A stretch of DNA of 64,000 nucleotides. It comes from Oryzias latipes. Lineage: Eukaryota > Chordata > Actinopteri > Beloniformes > Adrianichthyidae. Position numbers and translations under genes: made by a program. This document shows, piece after piece, positions 12,601-24,469 of this stretch. The DNA lies in contig NC_019879.2 in the NCBI RefSeq assembly GCF_002234675.1, positions 12,528,464 through 12,592,463 of the forward strand, written 5' to 3'. Each line of letters starts with the position of its first letter. Position 1 is the first letter of the stretch. A model generated the notes under the pieces. It did no database searches. It worked only from the letters and a program-made list of their open reading frames with translations, and was not told the origin of the DNA.

Positions 12601-14552
12601 ATATGAGAAGCAGTCTTTACAAACAGACAAATATGTTAAAAAGCATCGTATCACAGATTTTCTGTTGCTATTCACATGGATCCAGTCGTCTACGAGTGGA
12701 TACATCGTAATAGAGCAGGGAGCTTTTGGCCCAACCAGTGCATTTTCTGTCAAAAATACAATCTTTTTTTTTAATTGATTTTTTTTAGTCTGCTTCTGAT
12801 TCACAACGATTAGAATAAAGAAATAATTAGAAATGTGATTTTGATCATTATGTTCTTCATACGTGTCCTCCGACATGAGAGAAATGAAATCAAACTTTAT
12901 TTAAACAGCACTTTTACAACTAAGGTCACTCAAAGTGCTGTGCATAGAAATATAGTCATATTTAAAAAAAAAAAAAAAAAACGGGACAAGACAAATAAAT
13001 GTCTTGTTTAAAATCCTCACACAATACCCCCCCCCCGCCCACACACACACAACATGATAAAAATGATGCAGTGTACTTTCATCGGACTGGATCTTTTACA
13101 GTTAGATTCCAAACACTGGAGTAGGGCTGCACGATATGAAGAAAACTTGCGATATGCGATATAAGTGATCAATATGGCGATAACGATATAATTTGCGGTA
13201 TATAAACAAATAGAAAAATAACCAAAAACATCATTCCCATTTCATTGCAACAGTTTAAAAATTATACTCCAAATGACCCTCATCGACATAGGTGTCAATC
13301 GTCTAACATCTGATTGGTAAAGTATGGGTAGGCGTCCATCTGATTGGTCAAAACATAAACGGATTTATTTAATGCGTTAAATGCTTCAAGCTGCCATAAC
13401 ATTGTTTTATCACATTTTGGGTTTATGATTTATTGCGATATTCACCGTCTTTTGCGATATGCATATTGCAGAGCTGGATATTGCGATAACGATAAATTTG
13501 CGGTATATTGTGCAGGCCTACACTGGAGTGTGTTAAATGATTTTAAAAAATGGGACATTTGATAATCATTAATGGCACAATATAAGTCTTACAAACTAAA
13601 AACTTTGTTTTTTTGCAAAACACTATATTATGGAAGTAATTTGGTTTTCAAACAGTGAATATTTATACCATTTATGTCGCCTCTTTTATTTTTAAACATC
13701 TATTTGGTATACAAAGAACACTAAAGTGTCTTTTTATTTTTGATTTGTGATTTACCAGTCACATTGATTGACATTATGTTACAGGTAATATTCCTGTTAT
13801 TCATGACATTATTTTGATTTTCACACTATAATAGACATACAGCTCATGGACACATCAACATGTAAACTCTAAAACCAGGAATCGAACCACCAGCCTTTAA
13901 ATTGAATTAAGAAGACCAAATGATCCCAACGTGAGGTCCTTAAATGCAGCACGGTGCGTTCACGGTTCTGTATATTTACCATCCACTCGCTCCTCCGATT
14001 GCAATCTGCGTGGCAACAGAATACTTTTCTGCTATGGGACCAGAGTTCTTTCCGAAAAGACGGTTCCACCATCGTTGACGCTTGGCGTACTCGGTTAGAT
14101 CCACGACCTTGTCGTAAATCTCGTCTTCCAGTTCTTCGTAAAAGAGAACATGGCAGAACCTGTTAGCCTCGCTTATAGCTATCACTTAAATCTCAAGAAT
14201 GGTTGACAATATCATCTGCGTCATTCGTTCACGATAGTAGCTAAGCATACACCACTAAAAATTGGTGTCATCAAAAGTAAAAAATCCGTAATTAGCTTGA
14301 TAAAAAACTTGGTAAAGTTCTCAGGAGTTAGCAGCAGACAACTGACGCTAACTAACTCTCGAAAAGGTGAACACTGATTTTAAAACCAAGCGTTTTTTCT
14401 GAAGGAGCAGTAAAGCTTTAAACCATTTAGGACAGAAGCACAACAAGTGCCCGAGGCTTTCCCTTGAGGCATAAAGCTTTACAATCCACACAAAACCTTT
14501 TCATGTGTTCGGAGTGTCTTTAGGCCTCCTTACCCTTACTGCGATTCGCCAT
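9675..14552 (-). CDS. fundc1: fundc1, FUN14 domain-containing protein 1
   Basis: Outer mitochondrial membrane mitophagy receptor that binds LC3 through an N-terminal LIR. Coding exons in gene order: 14534-14552, 13980-14133, 12381-12456, 12187-12315 and 9675-9752, all with GT-AG borders and matching phases; predicted 151 residues (human 155). Diagnostic stretches are [14 protein letters not shown] then [17 protein letters not shown] (exon 2), [20 protein letters not shown] (exon 3), [15 protein letters not shown] (exon 4) and a C-terminus [16 protein letters not shown] (exon 5). Exons 2, 3 and 5 supply hydrophobic membrane segments. Exon 1 (MANRSK) is less certain: a second donor would end it at 14540, and the exon 2 acceptor was chosen from the phase and its pyrimidine tract. 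A LIR-like YDKV follows acidic residues. Synteny with efhc2 favours FUNDC1 over FUNDC2. Confidence 0.92.
10610..11117 (+). mobile_element. Tc1-like transposon fragment (transposase C-terminus and right end)
   Basis: Plus-strand frame from about 10622 reads [20 protein letters not shown] followed by LNP, typical of the Tc1 DDE transposase C-terminal part, then decays with stops. Sequence from about 11030 to 11117 (gaggtttacctatgatgaaa, ggtggctgactaaatacttg) is the terminal repeat of a common fish Tc1 family. It lies in fundc1 intron 4. Confidence 0.85.
11118..11290 (-). mobile_element. Second Tc1-like fragment abutting the first
   Basis: Carries internal Tc1 phrases (tggtcttaaccatagcagagttt, gaggtcgtggacaggtgtc, ggtctgtgagagccaggaat) in opposite transposase orientation to its neighbour. 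The same phrases recur at 59930-60080. Confidence 0.7.
12600..13121. repeat. Decayed MITE family A with low-complexity sequence
   Basis: 12650-12890 keeps MITE A internal motifs (catggatccagtcgtc, agagcagggagct). It is followed by a short dispersed repeat (aaatcaaactttatttaaacagcactttt), a poly-A tract (about 12964-12981) and a C-rich/CA tract (about 13027-13051). Lies in fundc1 intron 2. Confidence 0.5.
13122..13520. mobile_element. hAT-type MITE with 8-bp target duplication
   Basis: Inverted ends tagggctgcacgatat... and ...atattgtgcaggccta. The flanking direct repeat cactggag is present at 13114-13121 and 13521-13528. The inside is rich in gcgatat/gataacgatat motifs and has no coding capacity. 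Lies in fundc1 intron 2. Confidence 0.85.
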
Positions 14553-14559
14553 TTTCTCG

Positions 14560-14880
14560 GATCTCTAGGACGTCCTCTCGTTATTTACATTTGAACGACG
14601 CTGAAGTTGGCTTCCGATTCGTTGCTTCCGATTCATGAGTGCACTAAAGGAACATTCCACAGCTTTTTTTGCACTAAGATCACTTAGAACCGGATCCTGT
14701 TCAAAAACCGCTGAACCTGGACAGCTCAAACCTGGAATAAATTAAGATTTAGATACTAAAGAATACATTAAACAGTTTCTGATTTGTGAAACAAATCTCT
14801 GATTTGTGAAAATGTGAAATAGGATGGTTTTTATCACATTTTGCGCACTGAGTCCACCTTAAACCAGGTCCGGTTCAAAA
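14560..14880. repeat. Dispersed repeat upstream of fundc1, related to the spacer of the 40143-41948 palindrome
   Basis: Contains gacgctgaagttgg, aaaggaacattcc and ggatcctgttcaaaaaccgctgaacctggacagctcaaacctgg-like segments. Close versions lie at 40984-41140, partly inverted. A second echo (cgcactgagtccaccttaaa) is near 14845. It lies directly 5' of the fundc1 start codon. Confidence 0.6.
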
Positions 14881-15060
14881 ATATACATACATACATACAC
14901 GCATACATACATACATACATACATACATACGTACATACATACGTACGTACATACATACACACTTACGCACACACATACACACATACATATATACATACAT
15001 ACATACATACATACACACACACATACATACACACACACACATACATACATACATACATTT
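14877..15060. repeat. (ATAC)n/(AC)n microsatellite
   Basis: Nearly pure acat tetranucleotide repeat with acac interruptions. The Tyr/Val/Cys- and His/Thr-rich open frames across it are artefacts. Confidence 0.95.
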
Positions 15061-15583
15061 TTTGTTTTTGATATTTGAGTGAACATGTGAATACACAATT
15101 GCAAGCACACACAGTTACACACGAAATGCATCGTATGAGATACAAATCAAGAATTATGCACACACAAATCCGGTGAGACTCTTTTCTCTCCATACTCCCG
15201 GGCTACTGGAAGAAAGTAGGCACAGTGCTGCTATCTGCTGGACAGAGGTACTGTAGTGGGAAACACTGCAGTACAGTGCAGCTGTATATTACTCAAATAT
15301 AGTGTTGTTAGTGTTGTTGTGTTTTCATTTTAACTAGATCCAGAGTAAAACCTAAAAGAAAAAAATTTAACGTTTATCAAACCATGTTTAATATTTTACA
15401 TTAAAATGTGAAGTAAAAAAAATAATAAGAGAGCATTACAGTAGTTACTACCCTATATCTTAATTTTTTTTACCTATTGTTGTCCATCAAGACAACGCAG
15501 TTCATTCTTCGCCACTAGAGGGCAGTGTGACACAAGGATTTTTCTGCACTTAAAAGGCCCGTCGGGGGAAAAACTGCATTTAG

Positions 15584-15787
15584 CCCTTGTGCTATTTTAT
15601 GGGGTCAAGATGGCCATTGACGTGTTCTCCTTACCATGACAGAGGTGGATAAAGGTGGAGATGATTTCATGTAATCCATGACAACAGGGAAGATCTCAAA
15701 TCATTAAAGAAAAAAGTTCAGCACAATGTCTTGTGGGGTCTAGATGACCTCACTCCCAATGTCAAAGTGCCTAGGATAGCACAAAGG
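15584..15787. mobile_element. MITE family B copy (TIR cccttgtgctat), TTAA-type ends
   Basis: Begins cccttgtgctatttta and ends gatagcacaaagg, flanked by TTAG (15580-15583) and TTAA (15788-15791). About 204 bp, non-coding. Same family as 24091, 24470 and 32347. TTAA flanks and CCC ends would suit a piggyBac-derived MITE (inference). Confidence 0.7.
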
Positions 15788-16254
15788 TTAATAGAAATAA
15801 GTTAAAGATTGGTGTTGTCAAATAATTGCAATGATCTTTTAGATTCAGCATGAATTAAAACAGTTTACAAAAACAGTGTCAGTCAGTTTGAAGGCACTGC
15901 TTTCTAGATAAGCCTTATGAGGGATTATGCAAAACAGACTTTGGCCCTTGTAATTTGGTTATTGTTGTGTAAATTGTTGTTTTTTGTTTAAATAAATCCC
16001 AGATTACTTTTATGCCTGATGTCTTTGTGAGGGTTTTTGAGTTTTTAGGACATTTCATTTGTTTTTCTTTCCTTTGTGTTACACCATCCCCTAGACAGGG
16101 CTGTAACACAGCACCGTTTTTTTTAAACTGAGACACTTCAGACTTTTCCCAAATGGCTAAAAGCAGTGAATTAAATTAAACTAAAACCAAAACATAATTG
16201 TTTTTTCTTATATATGTCATCAGCACACTGTTAGCTTGAAACAGGCATATTTTC

Positions 16255-16352
16255 CATCATTAGAGGAAGTTGTTGTTCACCTTTCGGCACATCCTGTCAG
16301 GGATTCGCCACAACGAATCATCTTTCACGGATTCTCACAGGTGGTTTGGCAG
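16255..16352. repeat. SINE tail fragment
   Basis: Contains ttcggcacatcctgtcaggg, ttcgccacaacgaatcatc and ggtggtttggcagagatt, phrases shared with the SINE copies at 17770, 48300 and 60240. Confidence 0.5.
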
Positions 16353-18379
16353 AGATTTTTTTTACTGATAAATAAAGCAAAATAAAATGACCCAATAATT
16401 GGTATTTTGTGAATATAAAAATAAGCGTGAATCCATCGTGTCTGCATCTTTATTATTGTGAGATTATGTGAAACATTCGAGTCAGTTGCTGGATATAAGC
16501 AGAGCGACTTGGTTTGTGGAAACAACTGTCTCCATAAATCCAGACGTCGATGAAGACTTCTGGTTTTGTCTGTAAACAGCAGCTTCATGTTTCTTTAAAG
16601 TTGAAGGCTCTTCTTCAGTTTCTTCGCTGGCTCTTTTATCCCCAAAGAAACTTTCCAAACATGTCTTTTTGTTTGGCTTTTGTTAACTTTTAGCTTTGGG
16701 CTTATAAATTAGCTAGCACTCATAGCGAGCAGCTGCTTTATGTCACGCAACGTGGCAAGGCAGGCAGATGTGGTAAACAGAATCCAGTAGTTTTCCAAAA
16801 TAAATCTTCCTTCTGAATCAGAAAACAAAAAAGTGGAAAGAGTCAAAGTTGGCGTTTGCATTTTTTTCCTGTCTGTGGCCCGGTACCAAACGGCCCTCGG
16901 ACCTGTACTGGTTTGTGGCTCAATTATATTTGGCAGATAAACACTTAAAACGTACACATAGTGATATACATGTTTCTCTGTGTGACTCACAAACACAGTG
17001 TGCTCTGAACAATCATGCAAATAGAGTAAGCTTTGCTGCATTAATACACTCACTTTTCTCCTGAACAGAAATTAAGTAAATGACCTAAAGTACTTTCCAT
17101 TGTGAGATCAGGACTTCTCCGTGTGTTTTGTAGGCAGTTGGAAGTCAGTACTGACGCAGCACTGGCCCATAAACAACTTACTGTGTGTTTTCTATTGTTT
17201 CATGATGTGAAATGGAGCAGCAACCCTGGCTGAAGAACTGTGGGAACCAACCCGTGAGTCCTGAGTGTGTTTGGATGATGATGTCAGAATAAAACCCTTT
17301 CTGCGTTTTGATGGCTGGAAGTCTGGCTCTGGGGGTTCAGTTGGAAAGCAGTAACCACATTTTGCTTCTTCCATCAGAATTACAAGGCCAACTAGCAGCC
17401 AGGAGCTGCTAATCAATTGTTGCAATCAAGTGATGATCAGCAGGGGTAACCACCTCTAACAGTAGGTTTTGTACTGGCACAGGGTTGGTCTGTAGCTCTC
17501 AGATGTGTGTTCACTTCATGCCAGAAGGCGAAGTTTTCAGTAATGATTTTTGGGAAGCAATCATTGTTGCCCATCACTCTAGGAAAAAATGCAAAAGCTG
17601 ATTCTAAACTGTTTTCATTATTATACTTTGAGAAAGTGGAAAACATTTGGGCCTGTGCTGTATTTTCCCAGGAATGGTTGTCCAAGTACGGTAAATCCAA
17701 TTGAAGGTTGGAGCAATGCTCAGGTCTCAACAAGCAAGTCAAATGCTGAGATGCAAAATTGTTATTTTTTGTATATTGGCGGCTCCTTTCAGGGATCACC
17801 ACAGTGAACCATTTGCCCATATCTAACCTCCATCCTCCTAAAGAAATTTACCTTCTAGCCCTAAATGAAAATACCTCAAAATGAGGCTTTTCACAGCAAA
17901 TATTAGGTTTGATTAAAAATAAATTAATTATAGGTCACGATAAATTAATCATAAAAGGATTATACAGCACTAAGTAGTTTTGTTGACTGTGGAGATTGCC
18001 TTAATGACTTCTTATTAATGATGGGTAAAGTAAAGCATTTTTCCAGACGGAGCAGACTGTTTTCACAAATGTCAAAATTGCCAATCTATGGAGTTTTAAA
18101 AAAAAAATAAACTGTGAAAAGAATCGTAGGGATTGCAGTTGAACTTTTCATAACTTGAAGGACTTTTTCCCTAATGTTGGGCATAAATAGAGTGAATTCT
18201 CCAACACTATCTGCACCGGATTCAAAAAACAATACACAAAGAGCTTACTCTGTAAAATACAAATTTGAATACCTAAAATACAACAAAAGTGTCAATGTGG
18301 TCACAAAGCTTTTCTCCCAATAACAGGTTTGCAAAAAGAAAAAGACATGAAGGTGTTAAAAGCTTCCACAGAGCTTAGT

Positions 18380-19075
18380 GAAAGTGAGTTTATTACGGTA
18401 CTATGGATGTCAAAAATACAGATTCACTATACAGTATTACCAACAGTATTGGCTCACCTGCCATGACTCGCATGTGAACTGAAGTGCCATCCCATTCCTC
18501 ACCCATAGAGATCAATATGATTGGGTCCACTTTTTGCAGCTTATTCAGCTTCAACTCTTCTGGGAAGGCTGTCCACAAGGTTGAAGAGTGTGTTTCTAGA
18601 AATTTTTGACCATTCTTCCAAAAGCACATTGGTGAGATCACACACTGATGTTGGTGGAGAAGGCCTGGCTCTTCTCTAATTCATCCCAAAAGTGTTCTAT
18701 GGGGTTGAGGTCAGGACTCTGTGCAGGCCAGTCAAGTTCATCCACACCACACTCAGTCATGTATTTATGGCCCTTGCTTTGTGCACTGGTGCATATTCAT
18801 GTTGGAAGAGAAGGGGTCTACTCCAAACTGTTCCCACAAGGTTGGGAGCATGGAATTGTCCAAAATGTTTTGGTTACCACGAAGTATTCAGAGTTCCTTT
18901 CACTGGAACTAAGAGGCCGCCTTGGTGGCCGCCAATTGGTGATGTGTGGCTTGGATGCAGCTTCTTGGCCATGGAAACCCATACCATGAAGCTCTCTGTG
19001 TACTGTACTTGGGCTATCAGAAGGTCTCGTAAAGTTTGGAGCTGACAATTGACTGTGGAATATTAAGGAAATTTC
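18380..19075 (-). mobile_element. Tc1/mariner-like element with decayed transposase
   Basis: On the minus strand near 18735-18650 the frame reads [20 protein letters not shown], the conserved Tc1 catalytic-core block ahead of the third acidic residue. Upstream phrases on the same strand are interrupted by frameshifts. It differs from the Tc1 family at 10610 and 59714. Non-functional remnant. Confidence 0.75.
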
Positions 19076-19139
19076 ACGACTGGATTTGTTGCACAGGTAG
19101 CATCCTATGACAGTTCCATACTGGAATTCACTGAGCTCC

Positions 19140-20745
19140 TGAGAGCGGCAGAATCAGTTGAAAGATATTGTCAGAAGTCAGAGCTTTGTCTCCCCCTCTG
19201 GTCACCAGCGGGAAACATCTCCCAGCAACCCCAGCGCACACTTTCTGGAGGCTGCCCACTTGACTCTCAGAGCCTCAATCACTCACAAGCATACTTAAGC
19301 ACAGCACTGAGCCTCACTAAGTGCGAAGTATTGTTCATATCTGTCACAAGAACAGGCAGACGGTTGGTTCCAAATTCAGCCGGTTTACTAGCTCAGCTAA
19401 GAGTCCAAAAAGCTAAACTCAGGGTCAGGCAGGCAGGGGTCAATAATGGGCATGAGAGCATCAGAGAGGAGACCGGGGTAGTTAGTAATGATGGGTCTGG
19501 CAACACCGATGCGTCGACTCACGCGTCGAGCTTACAAAGTGAAACCCCGTGTCGGTGCGCGTATCACTTCAGGAGAAGTCACGTGACCGATACTGCAGCT
19601 GTGTCGGTGCGTCCCAGATGAGCCAAACAGTAAAGCGCGTCTATCAGCAGTGTTGCCAGATTATGTGGTTTTCCATCCAATTGGGTGGGTTTGATTTTGA
19701 TTTTGAGGAGAAAATTTGATTTGAGCGGTTTTCGCCTCAATTTAAAGGGTTTCAGTTAGTTTTATCATTAGTCTCTAAGCAATTTTTTATTTTTAAAGAT
19801 ATTTTATTTTGAAAAATTACTGGATTCGCTAGGTTGTATTACTGTCACTTCGGTGCTAAATCAGTCCAGCGGTGAGTTTAACAGAGTTGGGGAAAAAAAA
19901 CAATTTTTGATGCCTCGGATGCGCGCCCAGCCTCCAGCTGTTGAACGATTCTTGTGCTCGTGTGCCCCCTTTTCCCACCTGTGTTTGACGTTTTATTTTA
20001 CTGAATCTGTGATGAATGAGGTTCGTGGAATTTTTAAATAGTTTTAATAGTGTTTAATAATGTTTTTGGCTTATTTGTTTCTTCTGTTCCTTTCAGTTTT
20101 CGCTTGATCTAGCAGAAAACAATTCCATCTCAAATGGACTCTTATTTGAAATGAATCATTTTATGTTTTGGAGGTTAGATGTGGCATTTGTTCTGCAGAA
20201 CTGTCAAATTTAAAAGCGCCTTCCCAATGCTGGTGCATTATAGAGCGAGACATGGGAATGAGTTAACTGCAATGACAAATTTTGTGTTTAGATTAAATTT
20301 AATCAGTATATCAGCAGTTTCTTAACTTGGTGACCTGCAATGACGTTTTTGGTCTAGCAGGCGTCAGTATTGAGTGACACAGTATTAATACAGTTTGGGT
20401 AATGTTAATACAGTTTGGGCAATGTGCCGAAATGATTCACGAGGCCCCATGTACCCATTACTAGTAGTTAGGATTGAGGCGAGAGTCAGGGCAGGCAGCA
20501 GGCAAACAGAATCAGAAACAGGGTCAGGAGACAAGATCAGGTCCAAATACAACGCCTGTTAAGGGAGGCAGAGTAGCACAAACAATAATTCACACTGAGC
20601 GCTGTGGTTGATGAATGAATGAGAGTCAGGTGTGGCGCATCCGAGAAGCGGGTGCTGGGGTTGCTGGGAACTGTAGTGTGGCCATAACTCTGGAGACAGT
20701 TCCTGACAGTGACCAGAGGGGGAGACAGAGCTTCTAATATTGTTG
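19140..20745. repeat. Composite repeat with inverted ends, interrupted by a hAT element
   Basis: Left segment (agagctttgtctccccctctggtcac near 19180) and right segment (gtgaccagagggggagacagagct near 20710) are inverted copies. Between them lie shared phrases (cagcaaccccagc / gctggggttgctggg). The element class is not assigned. The 19486-20463 insertion splits it. Confidence 0.45.
19486..20463. mobile_element. Non-autonomous hAT-like element with 8-bp target duplication
   Basis: Ends taatgatgggt... and ...acccattacta are imperfect inverted repeats. The direct repeat gtagttag flanks it at 19478-19485 and 20464-20471. No transposase is seen over 978 bp. Confidence 0.75.
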
Positions 20746-21321
20746 TGAGTGAAAATGTAAAAATTCCCTAACGTCTCAAATAATGATACTATATACTGTA
20801 TATCTCATTAAAAAAAGCATATTGCACATAAATGTGGGGTTCATCTAAGGGTTTAATAATATCTTAATTTAACACTTGAGAACCCATGGGGTCAAATCTG
20901 GCCCTCGTTTTTTCTCTCTCATTTTTTTGTTTAATTTCCTTTTAATTTTTTGGCTGCTGTTATTTGCTGCGTCGCAAAATGAACAAACAAAAGACAAATT
21001 TGTATAATTAACTTCAAAAGCCCTCAAGAAAATTGTTGTTGGGTTCTCCAAGGTTAAAAAAGTCGAATTTACTATCAATTTATCTATGTATTGGGTTTTA
21101 CAGAGTTAATTACTGGAATTTCTTTTGTTTATGTGAGGTGGAAAAAAAGGCAGACGATCCTGGACTCTAGGGAGGCACAGGAGAAAAGCCAAACATCATC
21201 ACCCAAGCTGAGGCAGGATATATACCACTGAATTGTTCAATTTTTTTGCTTGAATGTACCGCAAGAACAATCTTGGTCTTAAAACCAAATCCTGGGGTAC
21301 TCCATACGGTTGATTTATCAC

Positions 21322-21918
21322 CAGGGCTGAAAGTAAGTTGGTTTGGTCCAGTACTGCGTACCAGTATAAGATCTGGCGGAAGTATGCCATACCGGCTGGA
21401 AGATTAGCTGTGTGGCCACTCTTTAGTGTTGTAACACATACAAAAGTAGCTGCGGGCTAAAACTGCCACCAAAACAATAAACCACGCAGCACTTTCATCA
21501 TTTTAGCATCTCTGTGGCTTTTAGTGTCTTATCATCGCTACAAGAAATAGGGATTTTTGTCCCTCTCTACTTCCACGCTGTCTGCTAATTCTCTCCGTTC
21601 CCTAAACAAACACATTGAGCATACGCGACATGTCATCATGTGTGCTGTCCATTGTGATGCACTTTGTCATTTTTGCCTTATAGTAAAATAAACCTACAGT
21701 GCCTCAATCCAACTGGTATTTTACAAAATCAATTATAATTGATTTATTCCCTTTTGAAATGATCTTTAAATGGCTTAGTTTGATTAGATTCAATTATCAA
21801 TCAGGTTGGGTGAATCAATATATGGTTGCGCCCCTAATATGCATTTACTATTAAAAAGATTCACGTTGACGTAATTTTTTATAGTTCCGGCAAAAATAAA
21901 AACCTACTTTCACCCCTG
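21322..21918. mobile_element. hAT-like MITE (cagggctgaaagtaag / ctactttcacccctg)
   Basis: Short inverted ends with flanking direct repeats tttatcac (21314-21321) and tttatcaa (21919-21926), matching at 7 of 8 positions. Non-coding. Confidence 0.7.
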
Positions 21919-21926
21919 TTTATCAA

Positions 21927-24090
21927 CCTTATGAGGAAAATCATTTTGATCACGCAGATCATGCAGTTGTTTAAACCATGAAGTAATGGTTGACTGTGAA
22001 AGGTGGAAAAGAGATCTAACGCAACAAAAACAGTCTATTTGCCTTAGTCTGCTGAATTTATAATGTCTCTGGGCATTTCAAGCAATGGCCATGCTTTTTC
22101 AGTGTCCAAAACCTGGAAGCCATCATAAGAGACATGTGAGTAAACATTTCCTTCAGCTGATTGGAAACAGGTCAGCTAAAGTCCACACATTAATCTGCGG
22201 GTTAAACAACCAAAGGGGACAAAACCTTGAGTGAGACAAAGGCTTTTTTTTTTGTCTTAAGAGGAGGTGTTGAAAAATCTTTTTAAATCAGTTTCACCGC
22301 TGAGGAGAGCCAAAATAGCCAGAGTGTGGCTGTTGCTGTGTCAGCACTCCGGAATATGAATAGAGGCACTCAGCGTCCAGATACAGACCTCACCTTATCC
22401 CAGAGCCAGGTGTGCTTTTTTTCAGTCAGCTGAGGGAACGGAGGAGGATAAGAAGGTGTGAGAGCAGAAATTTCAAGAAAACATTTTCTCTGCCCTCTCA
22501 TATGGAAACTGCAGCTGAGAAAACACGGCTGGAAATTAGCAGGCAGGAAACCCTGGAAGTAAGCCTACATACACAGAAATTGCTCTCACACACAAAAACA
22601 TACACACTGGCTCAGGTTTATGCTGCTGCTCTGTTTTCTTAATTGACCAAACTAATCAGTGACATGAACTGGTCTCACAGATCCACACAGCATCTGGATT
22701 TGAGCTTGTTTTACCTTCAACGTTTTACTAGTTTGTCACAAAAATAAAATACACTTGTTAAAACATCAAACCAGTTATAGTGCATTGATTCAAAGCTGAC
22801 ATTGTTTAAGGGGTAAACTAGTTGTGATGACTGGATCTTATGTTATGCTGATTGGTGGATTTCCTTGGGGACGCATGCGTCTAAGTCAGTACTCCAAAAA
22901 AGATTTCTGGTGTTTATAATTCATATTTTTCTGATGCAAGAGTCTGGCTGTTGGATATACTGTTAAAACAACAAATTGTGCTGCAACCTTGGAGCAGAAC
23001 TTTATTTTGAGCTGAGCTGCATGCTAACTCTGACAACTCCTCCCTTTTTGCACCCTTGAAAGTGCAAAACGTGCCTTCTTTTGGAAAGAATAATGTGTGT
23101 TCACAAAGAAAAACAACATTCATTTGAAAACGTCTGGGTCCTGTTTCTGACTTTATCAAAGACTGTGACCTACGAGCAGGGGTGTGGACTCGAGTCACAT
23201 GAATTCAACTCAAGTCATGACTTTGAAGACTTTAGACTTGACTCGGACTTGAGCTCTTTGATTTGAAAGGACTTGCTATTTTCCCAACTCCCAAAGATTA
23301 TAAAGTATGTTGACAGAGACCGTGCAGCGGTCCCTCTATCTGTGTATGTGTGCATCTGTGTGCATCCGTGTGCGCTGTCGGACAACATCCAATCAAATTA
23401 GGTCCACGTTGGTTTGAACTTATACATCCAACCAATCAGATTGACCAATGAAGACAATTTGTCAATCAAAGCACCAGTGCTTAAACAGGCCCATGTTTTA
23501 CACAGAGTAGTTAGGAATATGAAAGAATATGAAAGGCTTTATCCTTTATTTGATTCCCATTCAAGAAACTTTGATAGGAATGACTGTGGAATGTTAATAT
23601 AGACTACAGAGTTTCCTTTTTTCAATTTTTTGTTCAGTGGCAAACCTTGGTATTTTTATAAAGAAAAGAAAATGGCTTAGTTAAAGGCAGAATTAAATTC
23701 TGCCCTAGACCTAATTTAAAGACTATAATTCAAAGATTGACATGATACTGGATTGTTTTTAAGATAAGTTGTGTTCATTATTCTTTGTTGTACGTGAAGT
23801 TGAACGGCTATTGTAGTGTTAACATGGCCAAATAATTGTTAAAATGTTTGGCAGGAAGAAAAAACCCAAAAAGAAGTAGTAATTCTTGAGATGAAATCAG
23901 TTGCAACTAAATTTTTTATCCAAACTTTCAAGCTGATGTCCTTTTCAGGATTAATTCCATTAAATCTAAAATTGCTGTGTCTGAACTCTTGTTTTTCAGG
24001 GTATGCAGACTAAACTCGATCTTTTGTGAAATCAGCTTTTGCACTAAACTCCTTCCTTGTTGTCAAAAACCTCATCAGGGGTTGTTTTAA
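21927..24090. other. Intergenic, little recognised
   Basis: No gene seen. 23178-23280 carries a ggactcgagtcac/ttgactcggacttgag repeat known as a dispersed type in fish genomes. The rest looks unique or too decayed to call. Confidence 0.35.
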
Positions 24091-24245
24091 CCCTTGTGCT
24101 ATCTTAGATGACCCCACTCTTACTTTGACGTGTTCTTCCTACCATGACAAAGGTGGATAAAGGTGGAAAGATTTCATGTAATACAAGGACACCAGTGAAG
24201 ATCACGAATCATTAAAGAAAAAAGGTTTAGCGCACAGCATAAACA
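24091..24245. mobile_element. MITE family B, 3'-truncated copy
   Basis: Starts cccttgtgctatcttagatgacc after TTAA (24087-24090). Shares caaaggtggataaaggtgg and caccagtgaagatcac with the complete copies. Similarity ends near aaaggtttagcgcac. Confidence 0.7.
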
Positions 24246-24469
24246 GCATATACAAATAAACTATGCATGTTTTTACTTTTACTGAAGTTTATTTTGTTAC
24301 TTTTCTTCAACTCTTGATCTTTCACATATTTTTAAATGCTTGAGTTAATATTACTTATTATATTTAATATTTTTGCATTATTTAATGATTTAGGCAAGGG
24401 ATTATGCAACACCCTTCAGTAGAATACTGGAATATTTATCCTTGTGGGCTTCCGCAGCTCATACTATAC

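Noticed and set aside
14841..15131. Several Tyr/Val/Cys-rich or His/Thr-rich open frames
   Set aside because: They translate the (ATAC)n microsatellite.
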